Source of the DNA: Mallotus nudiflorus
Taxonomy: Eukaryota; Streptophyta; Magnoliopsida; Malpighiales; Euphorbiaceae
Length of the DNA: 64,000 nucleotides
Assembly: GCA_947683625.1 (NCBI GenBank)
Contig: CANTUR010000195.1
Coordinates: 1,178,001 to 1,242,000 of the forward strand
Direction: 5' to 3'
The translations under genes and the position numbers were made by a program. The notes beneath the pieces are model-generated. The model was not told the DNA's origin. It was given only the letters and a program-made list of their open reading frames with translations, and made no database searches. This document shows positions 46,851 through 59,884 of the stretch, piece by piece (the first letter of the stretch is position 1; each line of letters starts with the position of its first letter).

Positions 46851-47500
46851 TCACCATAAAAAATAAGGGTCAGAACCAAGCATATCATGAAAAGAAACAA
46901 ACCTAGGCACCTCAACCCTTATAGTAATTAGTAAACAACTTTTATGGCTTAAAGCATCAGCCACTCGATTAGTAACTCCAGACTTATGTTTCACCATATA
47001 AGTAAACCTCTCTAAATAAGCCATCCATCTTGCATGGCAAGGAGACACTTTATCCTGCTGATGCAAATGCCTCAAGGAATCATGATTTGTATACAAAATA
47101 AATTCTTTATCAAATAGAAAATGACGCCAATGCCTCAATGCTTGCACTAATGCATAAAACTCAATATCATAAGTGTTGTAATTAAGTTTTGAACCCAATA
47201 ATTTCTCACTAAAAAGGCTATAGGTCTGCCATTTTGACTCAGTACTGCTCTAATTCCCACTTTGGAAGTATCTATATGTAACTCAAAGGGTTGAGAAAAA
47301 TCTGGAAGCACCAAGATTAGGGCAATTGTAAGGCATTCTTTAATCAATTTGAAGGCTGCCTCTACTTCATTTATCCACTCAAGCCTACTGCCTTTCATGC
47401 AATATGTAATTAAAGCCATAATGGTGCTAAAAGTAGCAATAAAGTGCCTATTGAATTATGCCAAGCCATGGAAACTCCTCACTTCTTTCAAGGTCGGTGG
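46851..47500 (-). pseudogene. G3 RNase H region
   Basis: Minus frames carry EAAFKLIKECLTIALILVLPDFSQPFELHIDTS, then the catalytic-type Asp context HIDTSKVGIRAVLSQ. After a frame change near 47190 come NTYDIEFYALVQALRHWRHFL and YTNHDSLRHLHQQ, ending VTNRVADALSH. In the usual YTDH motif the Asp is Asn here. Confidence 0.8.
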
Positions 47501-47578
47501 CCTAGGCCACTCTTTTATTGCTATAACCTTTGCTTCATGAACCTCTAAGCTAGCTCCTGAAACCACATACCCTAAAAA

Positions 47579-48230
47579 TTACACCTTGGGGGCAATAAAT
47601 ACACATTTCTTCATGGTAGCATAAAACTTCTCCCTACGCAACACACTAAAAACCTCCCTAACATGTTGCATGTGCTCATAATGGTTAACACTATATATTA
47701 GAATATTATCAAAATACACCACAATAAATTTGCCAATAAAAGGTCTCAATAAATTATTCACGACACACATAAAAGTACTAGGAGCATTAGAAAAGCCAAA
47801 TGGCATTACAAGCTATTAATATAACCCCTCTTTAGTCTTAAATTTTTTTTTCTACTCATCTTTAGGCCTAACACAAATATAATAATACCCACTCTTCAAA
47901 TACAGCTTAGTAAAAATAGTAGAAGCACTAATATGATAAAGCAAATAATCTAAATGAAGAATGGGAAATATGTACCTTATAGTAATTTTGTTGATGGCTC
48001 TGCTATCCATACACATATGCCAAGAATCATCCTTTTTAGGGGTTAAGGGTAGGTGTAACACAAGGACTCATGCTCTCTCTAATATGGCCCTTAATTAGCA
48101 GCTCCTCCACTTTTCTATGCAATTCCTCATGCTCATTAGGGCTCATCTTGTAATGTTGTTTGTTGGGTAAGGCTACTTTAGGCACCAAATCAATATGGTG
48201 CTGAATGTTATGTAATGGAGGCAACCCCTA
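47579..48230 (-). pseudogene. G3 reverse transcriptase, active site lost
   Basis: Minus frames show [24 protein letters not shown] (48180-48100), [20 protein letters not shown] and [17 protein letters not shown], then [16 protein letters not shown] and [14 protein letters not shown]. The catalytic pair reads F-D-N instead of F-D-D, so this copy could not work even without its frameshifts near 48045 and 47840. Confidence 0.85.
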
Positions 48231-48426
48231 TGGTAGTTATTTAGGAAATAGGACACCAAATTCTATAATAAATAGAGCCATAATTTCTGGAACATGAACT
48301 GAATATGTTACTTTTTCCCCACCAACATATACCTTATGTTTGATTCTTGAGACTCCTCATCAAATTAGGCCAAAGATAGGAGGGTTTACTTCACCTTCAT
48401 GCTTAGGCCTCTCTAATACATATCTA

Positions 48427-48970
48427 CTAGGCAATAATACAATTTAATTCCATTAAACATAAAACTACATATGTTAGTTTGCCCCTTATGAGTGACATCC
48501 CTATCATACTGCCAAGGCCTACCCAAAACAAGTGAAATGCATCCATAGCAACTATATCACACCAAATAGTATCTTTGTATTTTATGCCAATTAAAAAAGG
48601 AACCAAGGCACATTTAGACACTGATATTTCACTACCCTTTTTAAGCCAAACTATCTTATAAGGCTTTAAGATGTTTTTCAGTCTGAATTTTCAATTTTTG
48701 GACAGCCTCATCAAACACAATATTTTCATAATTGCCACCATCAATCATAAAATGACATACCTTATCTTGGATTGTACATGTGGACTAAAAAATGTTGCTC
48801 CATAGCCAATCATCCTCATTTACAGCTTTTGGAGTCAAGCGGGCACATCTAACCACTAACACAGCCCCAACATCTCCCTCAAGTTGCACCTCTTTAGTTA
48901 CTACCTCATCATATATAACTTCTCCTATAATCTCTTCATTTTCATTATAGTAATCTATTTCAATAAACAA
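48427..48970 (-). pseudogene. G3 protease region
   Basis: CHFMIDGGNYENIVFDEAVQKL (about 48761-48696) aligns with the chromovirus protease motif, usually D-S-G-S; the Asp is kept but the serine positions are changed. SKCALVPFLIGIKYKDTIWCDIVAMDA follows toward RT. Confidence 0.7.
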
Positions 48971-49968
48971 AGATGTCTTTACAGCAACCTTTTTACATTC
49001 AGCTTGCCTATGGCCTGGTTCTCCATAATTAAAACATCTTATACCACTATTGCCAACTATTTCATTAAATTGTGTAGTACCCTTAATAGTGCCAGAACCA
49101 CTACTACTAATTAATGTTTTGTTTAGACCACCAATACTATTAGCACTAGCGTTTACACTTACAATATTAGTAACACGTCGTGACTATTTCTCCACCATGA
49201 GCACCCTTTAATGAGCAGTAGAAACAAAGATAAGATCAAACATGTTCATAGTATCCCAAATCTGCAACTTCAAACCCCCAATGTATTGTGACACCAATTG
49301 GTCCTCTGTCTCTTGGATTTCATTCCTATTAATTAATTGGTAGAATTCAATGATATAATCATCCACTGATTTCAGGCGATATTTCAGATTCTGCAACTGT
49401 TTGTACATCAACCTCTGATAATTATATGTCAAGAATGTGGCTAGCATGTGTTTCTTTATTTTCTTCAAGGAATTGATTTTCTCCTTACTCAACCTGGTGC
49501 GAGTCAATTTCAACTACTGCCACCATGTCATAGCCCTTCCACATAATCTGGTTGCCACTAAAGGCACACATTTATCTTCTGGCACTCCCTTAAATTCCAA
49601 GATCTCCTTAACTGTAACTAACCAATCAAGGAACTCTTTAGGTTAAAGGCTGCCATGGAATTCTAGAATTTTAGTTTGCATTCCAGTCACCTAATGCCTT
49701 TAATCCTCTTCTGCAATAGGCTTTTGATATCTGCGAGGCACTTCTACCTCATACCTTTCCTCATCCTCATAAGAACTCCTATCAATAGATGCCTTGTAGT
49801 GATTTTGGTTATTGTTAATTCCGTTCTAGGTAGCCATTAGGGTAGTCATCCTTTCATTCATATGCTCAATCATCTACCTTGCTCAACTCGTTTAAATCAT
49901 TGCCAGACTCGCTGATCCATCTCATGCTCATAAACTTCTTCAACAAAATGTTGTCTTATGTGTGCCAT
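48971..49968 (-). pseudogene. G3 gag, broken
   Basis: A start at 49968 reads MAHIRQHFVEEVYEHEMDQRV. The gag core (49513-49208) contains HMLATFLTYNYQRLMYKQLQNL, KSVDDYIIEFYQLINRNE and LVSQYIGGLKLQIWDTMNMFD. The zinc knuckle near 48990-49030 reads CFNYGEPGHRQAEC, so its second Cys is Tyr. Confidence 0.8.
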
Positions 49969-50012
49969 TTTTCCTATTTATTTCTTTTTTTATATAACCC
50001 TAGGAGTGAATG

Positions 50013-50026
50013 CCACTTTGATACCA
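50013..50026 (-). other. G3 primer-binding site (initiator tRNA-Met type)
   Basis: On the minus strand TGGTATCAAAGTGG lies 5 bases inside the 5' LTR; the usual form starts TGGTATCAGAGC. Confidence 0.8.
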
Positions 50027-50031
50027 ACTGA

Positions 50032-50536
50032 TGTAGTAAAAGTCTAGAATAAAATAGATAAATGTTATGAGATGTTGAATTGCACATGATTTGCCATTTA
50101 GCAACCTTTTTTAATTTATTTATTTACATACAAATGCTAGGAAATAGGCATCCAAGAATTTGTTAATTCACAAAGAATACCAAATTTGGGAAAATAATAA
50201 TTATGACTAATCAATTTCATAAAAACTCTTAAAAAACTCAAAGAGATGAATAAATAGTGTTTAGGAACCCTAGCTAAAATGATGTAAGAGATAAAAAACC
50301 CTAAAAAATAATATAAAAGTTTAAACTAAAATATGAAGCCCTAAATAATGGAATTTGGGCATAAAGTTAGGAGATTAGCTTGTAACACCCATTATAGAGC
50401 TCTGAACTAGCTTTATTTTGATATATTATGAGCATCATAGTTCCTCCAGACCAAAAAGTTAGGGCCATTAGAAGCTTAGGTCCACAATCTCCTTTGGTCA
50501 AGCCCATCCATGAATGCTAATGGAATCTGGTCCACA
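50032..50536 (-). repeat. G3 5' LTR
   Basis: 505 bp, aligned with 45131-45647. Its outer (right) end TGTGGACC abuts copia sequence at 50537. Confidence 0.85.
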
Positions 50537-51330
50537 TAAGGTGTTTACTTGGAAAGTAGTTCAGAAATAGCTTTCGTAAGGAATCATATTCAAGAGCCAA
50601 GAAGCCATTAGAACTCATTCATATTGATGTGTATGGGCCAATTACTTTAAGCTCTCTTGGTAAAAATAACTATTTTCTTCTTTTTATTGACAATTTTTTA
50701 AGAAAAACTTGGATATATTTCTTGAAGCAGAAATCAAAAGTCTTTGAAGCATTCAAGACATTTAAAGCTATTAGAGAATGAGAGCAGTCGAAATATTAAG
50801 GCATTGAGATTAGATTGAGGAGGAGAATTCATTTCAAAGGAATTCTAAGAATTCTGTGCAATAAATGAAGTTTGGCATTTTCTCATTATTCTGGATCTCC
50901 ATAATAAAATGGTGTTGTAGAAAGGAAAAAAAAAGAAGTATTCTTGATATGGCATGAAACATGCTCAAAAGCAAATATTTGCCGAAAGAATTTTGGGCTA
51001 AAGTAGTAGCTACAATAGTCTACTTATCCAACCAATCTCCAACAAGAAGTATTTAGGGAAAGACATCAAAAAAAGCCCAGAATTTTTATCTCATAGTGTT
51101 TGGAAGTATAGCTCATGTTTATGTACCAGATAAAAGAAGAACCAAGCTTAATGAAAAAAGTGAAAGATACATCATCATTTGCTATTATACTCATTCAAAA
51201 AGGTACAAACTATACAATCCAAACAACAAAAAGTTTATGATCAATAAAGATATAATGTTTGAAAAAGAAGAATGGGACTTCAACTCTTCCACATATGAAT
51301 TTAATTTCTATCCTTAGTTTGATAAAACAG
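50537..51330 (+). pseudogene. C2 integrase, broken
   Basis: Resumes the copia pol after G3: KNNYFLLFIDNFLRKTW (the Asp of the first motif is partly changed to Asn), then ALRLD followed by a stop and GGEFISKEF, and VFGSIAHVYVPDKRRTKLNEKSERYII (51096-51176). Several stops lie between. Confidence 0.8.
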
Positions 51331-51549
51331 AGCAAATACCAGTGGAAAAACTAGGTGAACCTTAGCAAGTGCATGCAATACCACATGTTTCACTAATGCA
51401 AAGTGATGAAGGAAATTCACTGCTATCTTTCTTGGTTGAAAGAAATGGAGAATGCATAAGAAGTCTTGAAGATCTCTATGAAGTGATTGATCAACTGAAG
51501 AATCTCACTCTTTTTTATCTTTTTGCTAATTATGAACCAATGAACTTTT

Positions 51550-52304
51550 AAGAAGTTATGCAAGATGACAAATGGAGAAATACAATGGATAATGAAATCA
51601 AAGCCACTGAAAAGAATGACATATTGGAACTTATTACTCTTCTAAAGGGACACAAGCCAATTGGTGTAAAATGGGTCTATAAAACAAAGAAGAATGTTAA
51701 AGGAGACGTCAAAAAGCACAAAGCAAAGCTAGTTTCCAAAGGCTACACTTAAAGAGTGTGAGACTGATTATTTCTTTAGCAGCTTAAAATAGGTAGAAGA
51801 TTCACCAAATGGATGTAAAGTCTGCTTTCCTCAATGGAGTTCTTGAAGAGGAAGTCTACATTCAGCAACCACTAGGCTATGAAGCAAAGGACAAGAATCC
51901 AAGGTTTTTAGGTTAAAGAAGACTCTTTATGGGTTGAAGCAAGCACTAAGAGCATGAAATAGTCTAGTTGATAAGTACTTCTAAGAGAATGGTTTCACCA
52001 AATGTCCCTATGAGCCTGCTCTCTATTTGAAAATCAACGATGGAGATATTTTGATTGTTTGCTTGTACTTGGATGACTTAATCTTCACTGCAAGATTTTA
52101 AGAAGGCAATGGCAAAAGAGTTTGAGATGACGGATAATAGCATACTACCTCAACTTTAAAGTTAAGTAAAAGAAAGATGGGATCTTTATCTCACAAGAAA
52201 GTTACACAAAGGAGATCCTTAAAAAATTCAAGATGGATGATTGTAACCCAATAAACATATCGATGGAGTGCGGAATCAACTTGTTCAAGGAATGATGAAG
52301 TAGA
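51550..52304 (+). pseudogene. C2 reverse transcriptase, cut by S2
   Basis: MQDDKWRNTMDNEIKATEKNDILEL and PIGVKWVYKTKKNVKGDVKKHKAKLVSKGYT open the domain; a gap near 51750 removes sequence present in C1. The active site reads CLYLDDLIFT (V to L) and is followed by a deletion relative to C1. The domain is interrupted at 52304. Confidence 0.8.
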
Positions 52305-55300
52305 TGTAATATCTCGAGTTTTTAAAATATTTTAAACTGCATCGGGATATGCAGTGTTAATAATTTTGTATATAATTATGATATTTTTATGAGTTGATAT
52401 TTATTTAAAGCTTATTTTAATTATTTTATGTTATTTTAAGTGCTTTACGTAAAATTTTCCCAAGAATTTTATTTTCGGAAAAATTAACACGTAAATAATT
52501 TAATATTAATTATTTTAAACAATTTTATGAATTTGCATGAACTCATATATATTTTTAAAGTGCTAAAATAAAGTGTATATATGTGTATATATTTAAATTA
52601 AACTAGGGTTTAATTAATTACCCTAATTTTTATTATTTATTATTTAGTTTTAATATTATTTAATTATTTTTAAGTGTATAAAATTATTAATATATTAAAT
52701 TATATGTGTGTGGAGTATATTTAATGTGTGTGGGAGTTTATATTATTATAATATATAGTGTGATAATATAAATATACATATATACATAATATATAGTTTA
52801 AAAATCAAAACTTTGCCAAATTACCGTTTTGCCCCCGACTTCCTCTCCTTCTTCCCGATCACCTCCCATCGCCGTTCCACCGTCTGTCATGCCATTTTCT
52901 TCCCATCGGTGTGCCTCCCGGCGTTCCACCTTCTTCCTCAGCCATTCCTGCCACATGCAGCAGCCGTTTCTGGTGTCAGAGAGCTCATTTTGGCTGGAAA
53001 GCCGAAACTTGAAGCTAACATCGATCGATGTGATTTCGGCCATTGTTTTTGACACTGCCAGTCTGTATCTTCTCCTTGAGCTCCGGTGAGTATGATTCCA
53101 AGCTTTGTTTCACTTAAAATGGTCTAGATTTGCCTAGGTTTCGATTTTGCAATTTCGGCCTATTAGGGTTCTTGATTTTTTTGAGCTTTAATTTAATTTA
53201 TTCATAAAAAATTCCTTCACAAAAGTTGATCCTAGTAGCTTAATATTCATGTGGGAATTTTTTTAGAATTTTTGGAATTTATTTTGATTTTTGGGTATTT
53301 TTGATTATTTTATTAATATTTTCTAATTTTCAAAAATTATTTAATTAAATTATGAAATTGTGTTTTATGATAAATATATGTGTTTAAATTAATTATAGAA
53401 ATTTATTTGTAATTTTTGTGAATTTTTGTGTATTTATTTTGAATTTATTTAGTTTATGTAATTTTGAGAAAATAGGGTTAATTGTGTGTTTAATTGAAAT
53501 TAATTGGTTAATTAAGTATATTTATTGGTATTATTGAGATTTATCTTGAGAAAATTAATTTTTGAGTAATTATATTATTTTTGGTGAATTTTTGGATTAA
53601 TTTTAGTATATTTATATATATAGGGGTATTTTGGTAATTTCATATTAAATTGGCTAAAAATGTAATTAAATTGATTTTAATAGTAATTTAGGGTATAAAA
53701 ATGATTTTAAAAAATTATTTAGTATTTTTAACTAATTAAAACTATTTTTCGTAAATTATTTTCAATTATATATATAATATACGATTTTTCTAATAAAATG
53801 AGTTTTTATCGATTTTTACTGTGTTTTAGGGTTAATTACGTAATTTCTACTTATAAAATGTATTTTTATTATATAAGGGCATTTTCAGTATTTTGTAAAT
53901 ATTCTGTGAATTGTGGACCTCAGTCGATGAATTGTAGTTTGGAGTCCGATCGAGGGATTTTGGTTGTGTTTATTTTTGAAGTGTATTTCTTTGTAGGGCT
54001 GACTTTACTCTTTGAGTAGAGAGATGTCCATTTTACAGGGGAAGTTTTGTCGGATTTTTGGTAGAATTCTCGTAAAACGTGATGTCCGGTCGAATTCTGA
54101 TTTAATTCTGTCTCTAGTATTCTAGATCGAGTCTTTAGAACTTCTGTTAGATTTATTATGATTCCTGTCATTATTTATTTGTTTAGTTGCACCGAGACTG
54201 AGGTTTAGTGGACTAGGCCCATCGAACCCATCTCGAGGAGCGCAATAATTGTGAGTTGCTATTATATATATATGCTCTAGGGTGCATGATTTTAGAAATA
54301 TATGTTTTATTTTGATTAAATATGTATAATGGTTTAATTAGTAATTAATTTTATTTTAGTTTACTTTTGGTTTATTTTTAGTATATTTTAAACTATATGC
54401 ATGTTTTATTAATGAATTATGTTTAAAATGTTTTTGAATATATTTCTAGTTTATTTTATAATTTAGTTAGATTTATTTGACGTATATATGCTCGAAATAT
54501 ACCTGATTTACTTTTGGTATATTTCTAGTATATATATGGTTTATGTTGCTATTTTATTTAAATACATGCATAATTTATTTGTGAATGTATGTTTTATATT
54601 TAATAATGAAGGATATCAATAGAACGTGCTACCTAGTGGGCAACACTAGGACCGAGTATGTACCGGTACGCTTATAGCATTTAGGCCATATTACTAACCA
54701 TTCGTGGATATTGATTAGGTATGATTATTGGATGTGTGAGATATGATTTGGGAGTGTGATTGCTGGAGCTCGGTTGATCAAGTGTCTCGGTGCCAATCGC
54801 ACTGATAGTCAGACTGTTGGAGCTCGGTTGACTTAGTGTCTCGGGGCTAGTCTACTGTCCAAATGGAACAAGTGAATATATTTGGAATAAGTGAGCCTGT
54901 ATGGCTAGAGTGTTGTCTAACACTGTTCTGAGGTTGCGATTTTCTAGGGTTCTATTTGATCCTTCATAACCAGTGGTTTTCAAACAAAATATATAAAAAT
55001 GATTTTATTGCATCTATGTGTATTTGCCTATATATATATTTATTATATACACTGTTGACTATGTGCATTGTCATATAGTATGCATGTATATATATTATAG
55101 TCATTCACTCAGTGAGGTCTGACTCCCCTCCGTTGACAATTTTTCAGGAGAGTCATCTTCATCAGACCTCAGTAGCAGACCTGTACGCCGGATTTCTTCC
55201 GCTCCAGCTTCTTTATGTAAACTGCTTATCTGAGTTTTATTTTATAATCTAGACACTGCAGTAGTTATGGTCGATACTGAGATTATTGTATTATATTTGT

Positions 55301-55566
55301 ATGAGATATGTACTTTAAATATTTGAACTGGATTTGTATTAAAAAGTTATTTATATATGAGATGAGGATATTGATTTAATTTCATTTGGTGGAAATATTA
55401 TTTTGATATTTATGATTTTATTCTGCTACATAATATTTTATTTAATTATGTTGTTATTATTAGTATTGCATGTTTTATTTTATTTTTAAGGCTTGCTACG
55501 GGTTCCGGATTCGAAAGAATTCCCATTCCCTAGAGCCGGTCATGGCCCCTGTTTTGGGTCGTGACA
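52305..55566. mobile_element. S2: large probable solo LTR inserted in C2
   Basis: 3262 bp beginning TGTAATATCTCGAG and ending GGGTCGTGACA, flanked by a perfect 5-bp duplication gtaga (52300-52304 and 55567-55571). No gag or pol is readable inside. Start and end are in the style of long plant Ty3/gypsy LTRs. Features inside: a GC-richer patch at 52820-53090 ending in a possible splice donor (ccggtgagtatg), a doubled phrase gagctcggttga then agtgtctcgg at 54773 and 54822, and tttttcag, a possible acceptor, at 55140-55147. A short non-autonomous element is an alternative reading. Confidence 0.8.
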
Positions 55567-56250
55567 GTAGAAAAGGTTGATCTAACACTTTTTCAAAGTC
55601 TAGTTGGATGTTTGTGATATCTAACTTGTACAAGTCCTAACATTCTCTACGCATTAGGATTTGTGAGTCATGACATGGAGACTCGAACAACCACTCATCT
55701 TAAGGCTGCAAAGAGAATTCTTCATTACCTCAAATGTACAATAGATTTTGGCTTATATTATTTGGTTTTTGATGAATACAAGCTCATTAGATATAGTGAA
55801 AGTGATTGGGTTAAAGATAGCAATAATCGAAAAAGCACAACTAGTTTTTTGTTTTTCCTAGGAGACACCACTTTCACTTGGACGTCAAAGAAGCTACCAA
55901 TTGTCACTTTCTCAACATGTGAAGTTGAGTATGTTGCTACTATAACATGTGTTAGTCATGCAATTTGGCTCTAGAATTTGTTGAAGGAATTGAACATGTC
56001 ATAAGTGGAACTAACAAAGATTTATGTCAACAACAAGTCAGCAATAGCTTTAGCTAAGAATCCAATGTATCATGATTAAAGAAAACTCATCGATACTCAG
56101 TATCATTACATAAGAGAATGCATTATGAAGCAAGATGTGAAACTGGAATATGTGAAGTCTTAAGATCAAATTCTAGATATCTTCGCCAAGCCATTAAAGA
56201 AGGAAGATTTTGTCAAATTGAGAAATATACTTTGCATTATAAAACAAGTT
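55567..56250 (+). pseudogene. C2 RNase H, broken
   Basis: The longest piece, 55663-55974, reads HLKAAKRILHYLKCTIDFGLYY, SDWVKDSNNRKSTTSFLFFLGDTTFTW and STCEVEYVA, the usual copia RNase H blocks with their acidic residues. Stops follow at 55972 and later; the C-terminal LDIFAKPLKKEDFVKLR leads to the polypurine tract at 56251-56260. Confidence 0.85.
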
Positions 56251-56260
56251 TGAGGGGGAG

Positions 56261-56666
56261 TGTTGGATAATAAACTTGTTTTAGACCAACAAGTCTTTTG
56301 GCCTAAACTCAATTTCTGTAATTGTGTGATAGCACCATAAATAAATGGTTGATGAATAATGAAGTTAGGTGCATGCAAGAACAATGAACGTGGTTAATTA
56401 TTAAGATTAGTTGATGTAAGAAATTATTAGTTGGTTAGTGGTTAGTGGGTGTGAGTTATAAGTGTGTGGTTAGGATTTAATTATATTTATTTATTTGAAT
56501 GGTTTAGATTGATTCTCTAATAGTATAAATAGAGCCTCTTGTAGAGAGGTTTATGTATCGAAGAAAAAGAAAAAAAAAGAAGAAATGTAAGAAAGCAAAG
56601 GATCTAAATGTATAAGAGTGTTTGAGAGAGTTTAATAAAGATCGTTTGAGTGTTTAGTGTTCAACA
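56261..56666 (+). repeat. C2 3' LTR
   Basis: TGTTGGATAATAAAC to TTCAACA, 406 bp, followed by one extra A and the target copy ctgtt. Confidence 0.9.
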
Positions 56667-56667
56667 A

Positions 56668-59222
56668 CTGTTTCTTTAAAAACTCGAGTAGAAAGGAAAA
56701 AAGATCTTACACTTACATAGTGATACACTTAACTCCTAGCATGATTTTGATTTTTAAATGGGTCATTGTAATCAAATTTCAGCTTGCATCGCTATGTGAT
56801 TATTTGAGTCATTTTGAACTGTAAAATGAGTGAGAAATTATATAATCATCATGTATCATTCTTAAGTTGGATTGCCAAATTAATTATATTAAGAAATTAG
56901 AAAAATAATTATATATATATATAAATATATATATAAAGAGTAATGATGGATATGACTACTAACACAAATAATCACTCAAAATAGATTATTTTGTCAAACT
57001 ACGGTTATGCGTCATTTGTTTAATAATACAAAAAAAGTTATATAATAATTGAAGCACATTCATTTTAATTGGAAAATTAATTAAATTGATAGAATTAAAC
57101 ACCTAAAAAGAATTAGGTGAATTCGTCATATCATAATTTAAATACCAGTAACTTATAACTGATTTATTTGTGTATATTTTATTTTTATAATTTTTAATAT
57201 AAGATAGAAGCATTATAGTAATATGCAGATATAATGGATGTTGCAACCAACCATATAGCATGATTGGTTCATCCATATTCTTTTAAAGTTTTAAAAATTT
57301 TCTTTTTAAATAGTTGCAATCATTTTATTTTCTCTAATTTTGTTAGTATAAACTTAAAATCTAACAATTTTATTCCATTTTTTCTTTGCACTTATATTAT
57401 TATCTATAAAAAAATGATGAATATTATCTTGTACTTTAATTTAATTTTTAATTATATATTATTTTCAAATTTATATGTTCAATTAAAAAAATATTGCACA
57501 TCCAATCATTTGGTGCAATAGGCAGGGTGTAGGCAAGAATTTCTCATAAAAAAAAAAAATTAAAATCCAAAGTGCCAATGTACAACATTTTAGCCTAGAC
57601 ATTGCAAAATTGTAGAATTGACACGAAAGTTAAAATTGACGTATGATGCAAGAAGCCAAAGTTCATGCCATGGTCATTCACAGTTACAACGTCCATATAC
57701 CAAATCTCAGTTAATGGAAATCTCATCCAACATTTTATTTTGGTTTGTGACGTAATAGTTTGGGTTTAGAAAAGAATGATGATGGGTATTGCGATACAAA
57801 TTGAGGAAATAAATTTGATCTAATTTAATTTTGATTCAAGTTTGGATATGTGATGGCGGTGGAGATGAAGTTTCAAAAGTGTAGTGGTGGTGGAGATGGT
57901 GTTCTAGCGATAATAGTAATGGTGTACGCGATGTTTGCAAACAGAATATTTTTTTTCTTTTCATCAATGGTGGTGGTGGTGGAGATTAAAGAAGAAGATG
58001 ATGTAATTTTTAGTTTAATTTCAACCCATCACATGCTTAGAAGAGAGTGAAGACACATATGGATCCATCCTAACATGCCATGAGTTAAAGTGATTAAATA
58101 AATATGCGATTAGAGGTTAAAATACCTTACACGGGATTAAAATAAAGAGATGTGTAATATATAAATTAAATATTTTATATTGGATTAATAAAATAAAATA
58201 AATAATTTTGTATTACACATCTAATTATTGGGGGCAATATACCTTATAGTAATCATAATTTAATTTATAAATGATGATTGCTATATATTATTAATTCAAA
58301 AAATTTAGTATAATAATATGACCATTGGATAAATTCCTTGTTGCTCAAAACGTGGACATTTTCATGTAAAATAATCCACTACTTTATCCTGCACATTCAA
58401 ATCATTTCTTTTTGCCTAGAAATGGATCAACTCATTGTGTAAAACTTTAAGGAGTTATAGGGTGTAATTTATTTATTTATTATTTTTGTAAGTACTAAAA
58501 TAATTTAAAAATATTATATTATAAATTGTTACTATTAGCGACACACTATTTATGTGGCTGCTAGGGACATAAACATGTATCCCTTTGCCTATCACATAAT
58601 ATTATCACATTATTAGACTAAATTATTTGAATTAATAATCTATAGTAATCACCATTCATAAACTGCAAACAAAAAACCATTTCAAAGACAACAGAATCAA
58701 AGAAAACACATTTTAATTATCTAAGAGGTAGGATGGGATCAAAGAATCAAATGATTGATGATTCTATTAAATTAATCTTTACATATATCAAGGTTTATGA
58801 TATAGTTGGTGTGAGCATGCATAAAGCTTCTTCCATGGCTATTAAAGCTTGCAATTAAGGCCAATCAACGTAATTAGAAGTGCAGCAGAACACAATCAAA
58901 CAAATAAGCAGGATTGCATTTTGACTAATTACAAGAGAATCAATGACAACATAACTAATTTGAACAGCTTAATTAGTAGCAAAAGTGAACAAAGAGCTGG
59001 ACAATTTCAAACATAAAAAATATTTGATTTGTTAAGAACCCAGTTCAACCATTAATGGAAGCTTAAAAAATGACTACATTAATATAATAATAGTTACAGG
59101 AAGTGTTGGGTTTGCCTTTTCTGTATTAACATTTGACAAAACCCTGACAAGAACATAAATGTCTATTCAAATTTAACTATATACCTAATTCTGAAAAAAT
59201 TAACATCATGAGCATGTCTATT
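56668..59222. other. Noncoding spacer and second D' copy
   Basis: Aligned in order with 32307-34453 and ending in the same junction (gcatgtctatt then ttgtg). It holds about 400 bp absent from the first copy, at 57747-58149, with a ggtggtggtggtggag run and an unrecognised short open frame (57850-58050). Microsatellite (TA)n lies near 56913-56934. No gene is supported. Confidence 0.7.
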
Positions 59223-59379
59223 TTGTGTTTTTTGCTTTCTAGGCTTTGCCTTTTTTTTTACTGAATTCCAATCTGGTTAACGCCGATCAGAATATAATTT
59301 TTCTTAATGTATGCATTAAAGTTATGCATTTGGGATTTTGCTAGATTGAGAGGACGATAATCCAGATCATAATTGTATA

Positions 59380-59720
59380 TGAAATAAAAGGAGAATTTGG
59401 GATTCTTTTATGGAGCCAAGTGTGTGAAACTGAGCTTTAGATTGCCATATTACACTCAATGGGGTTAGAGCTTAGTTTTATGTGGTTATGAACCGATCCT
59501 AGGTTCTTGGAGTGTGAAGAAAGGGTTGCTATTAAATCCTATTCATGAGGGTGAGGAGCTTATATGGTATGGAACTATGGCAGTTTCGATCGAATTTAGT
59601 TGTGAGTATAGTAATTATATGTGGATGATGAGAAAAATATTCTTAGATGGGAAATGGGAAAGAAATGCTGAACTTTCTAATTTTGCATGGGCGTGGAATT
59701 TGTAGAAATGCTGCACTTTA
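59380..59720 (+). pseudogene. DPE2-like starch-binding domain fragment, U4 copy
   Basis: VKKGLLLNPIHEGEELIWYGTMAV and EFSCEYSNY are visible from 59508. As in U1 and U2, the VDDEK stretch falls in another frame after NY. A stop ends the frame at 59703. The shared frameshift shows that the fragment was already broken before duplication. Confidence 0.55.
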
Positions 59721-59884
59721 TGTGTTGTTTTCTTCATTTATTTTCTTCTCGATTTGCTCATTCATTCTTTTCCTTTCCTTGTTGGGTTCTGGATAGATAG
59801 ATTGAAACATATCAATGGTACATAATGATAGTTTTGATGTTATTTATTGATAGAGATTGAAGAACGATTTTGATGTTTTTTTTT

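Larger units (their letters stand above)
45131..50536 (-). mobile_element. G3: chromovirus-like Ty3/gypsy element inside C2
   Basis: 5406 bp on the minus strand with LTRs 50032-50536 (5') and 45131-45647 (3'), ends TGTGGACC...CTACA in its own orientation. The order is primer site, gag, protease, RT, RNase H, integrase. The copia reading ggtgtt occurs on both sides (45123-45128 and 50540-50545), consistent with target duplication, but the exact duplicated bases are blurred. RT style ([25 protein letters not shown]) fits chromoviruses of the CRM/Reina type; I cannot decide between them. Confidence 0.85.
42796..56667 (+). mobile_element. C2: Ty1/copia element carrying two later insertions
   Basis: LTRs 42796-43205 and 56261-56666, with the target duplication decayed to ttatt (42791-42795) and intact as ctgtt (56668-56672). 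Without the inserted G3 (45131-50536) and S2 (52305-55566) its own length is about 5.2 kb, like C1, to which it aligns end to end. All gene blocks are broken. Confidence 0.9.

Noticed and set aside
52798..53091. Three overlapping frames in the GC-richer patch of S2
   Set aside because: Frames on both strands are open only because the patch is short and GC-richer; none shows a domain.
57850..58050. 66-codon open frame in the spacer
   Set aside because: Low-complexity Val/Phe-rich translation over a GTG microsatellite; no family recognised and no paralogue in the sister spacer.
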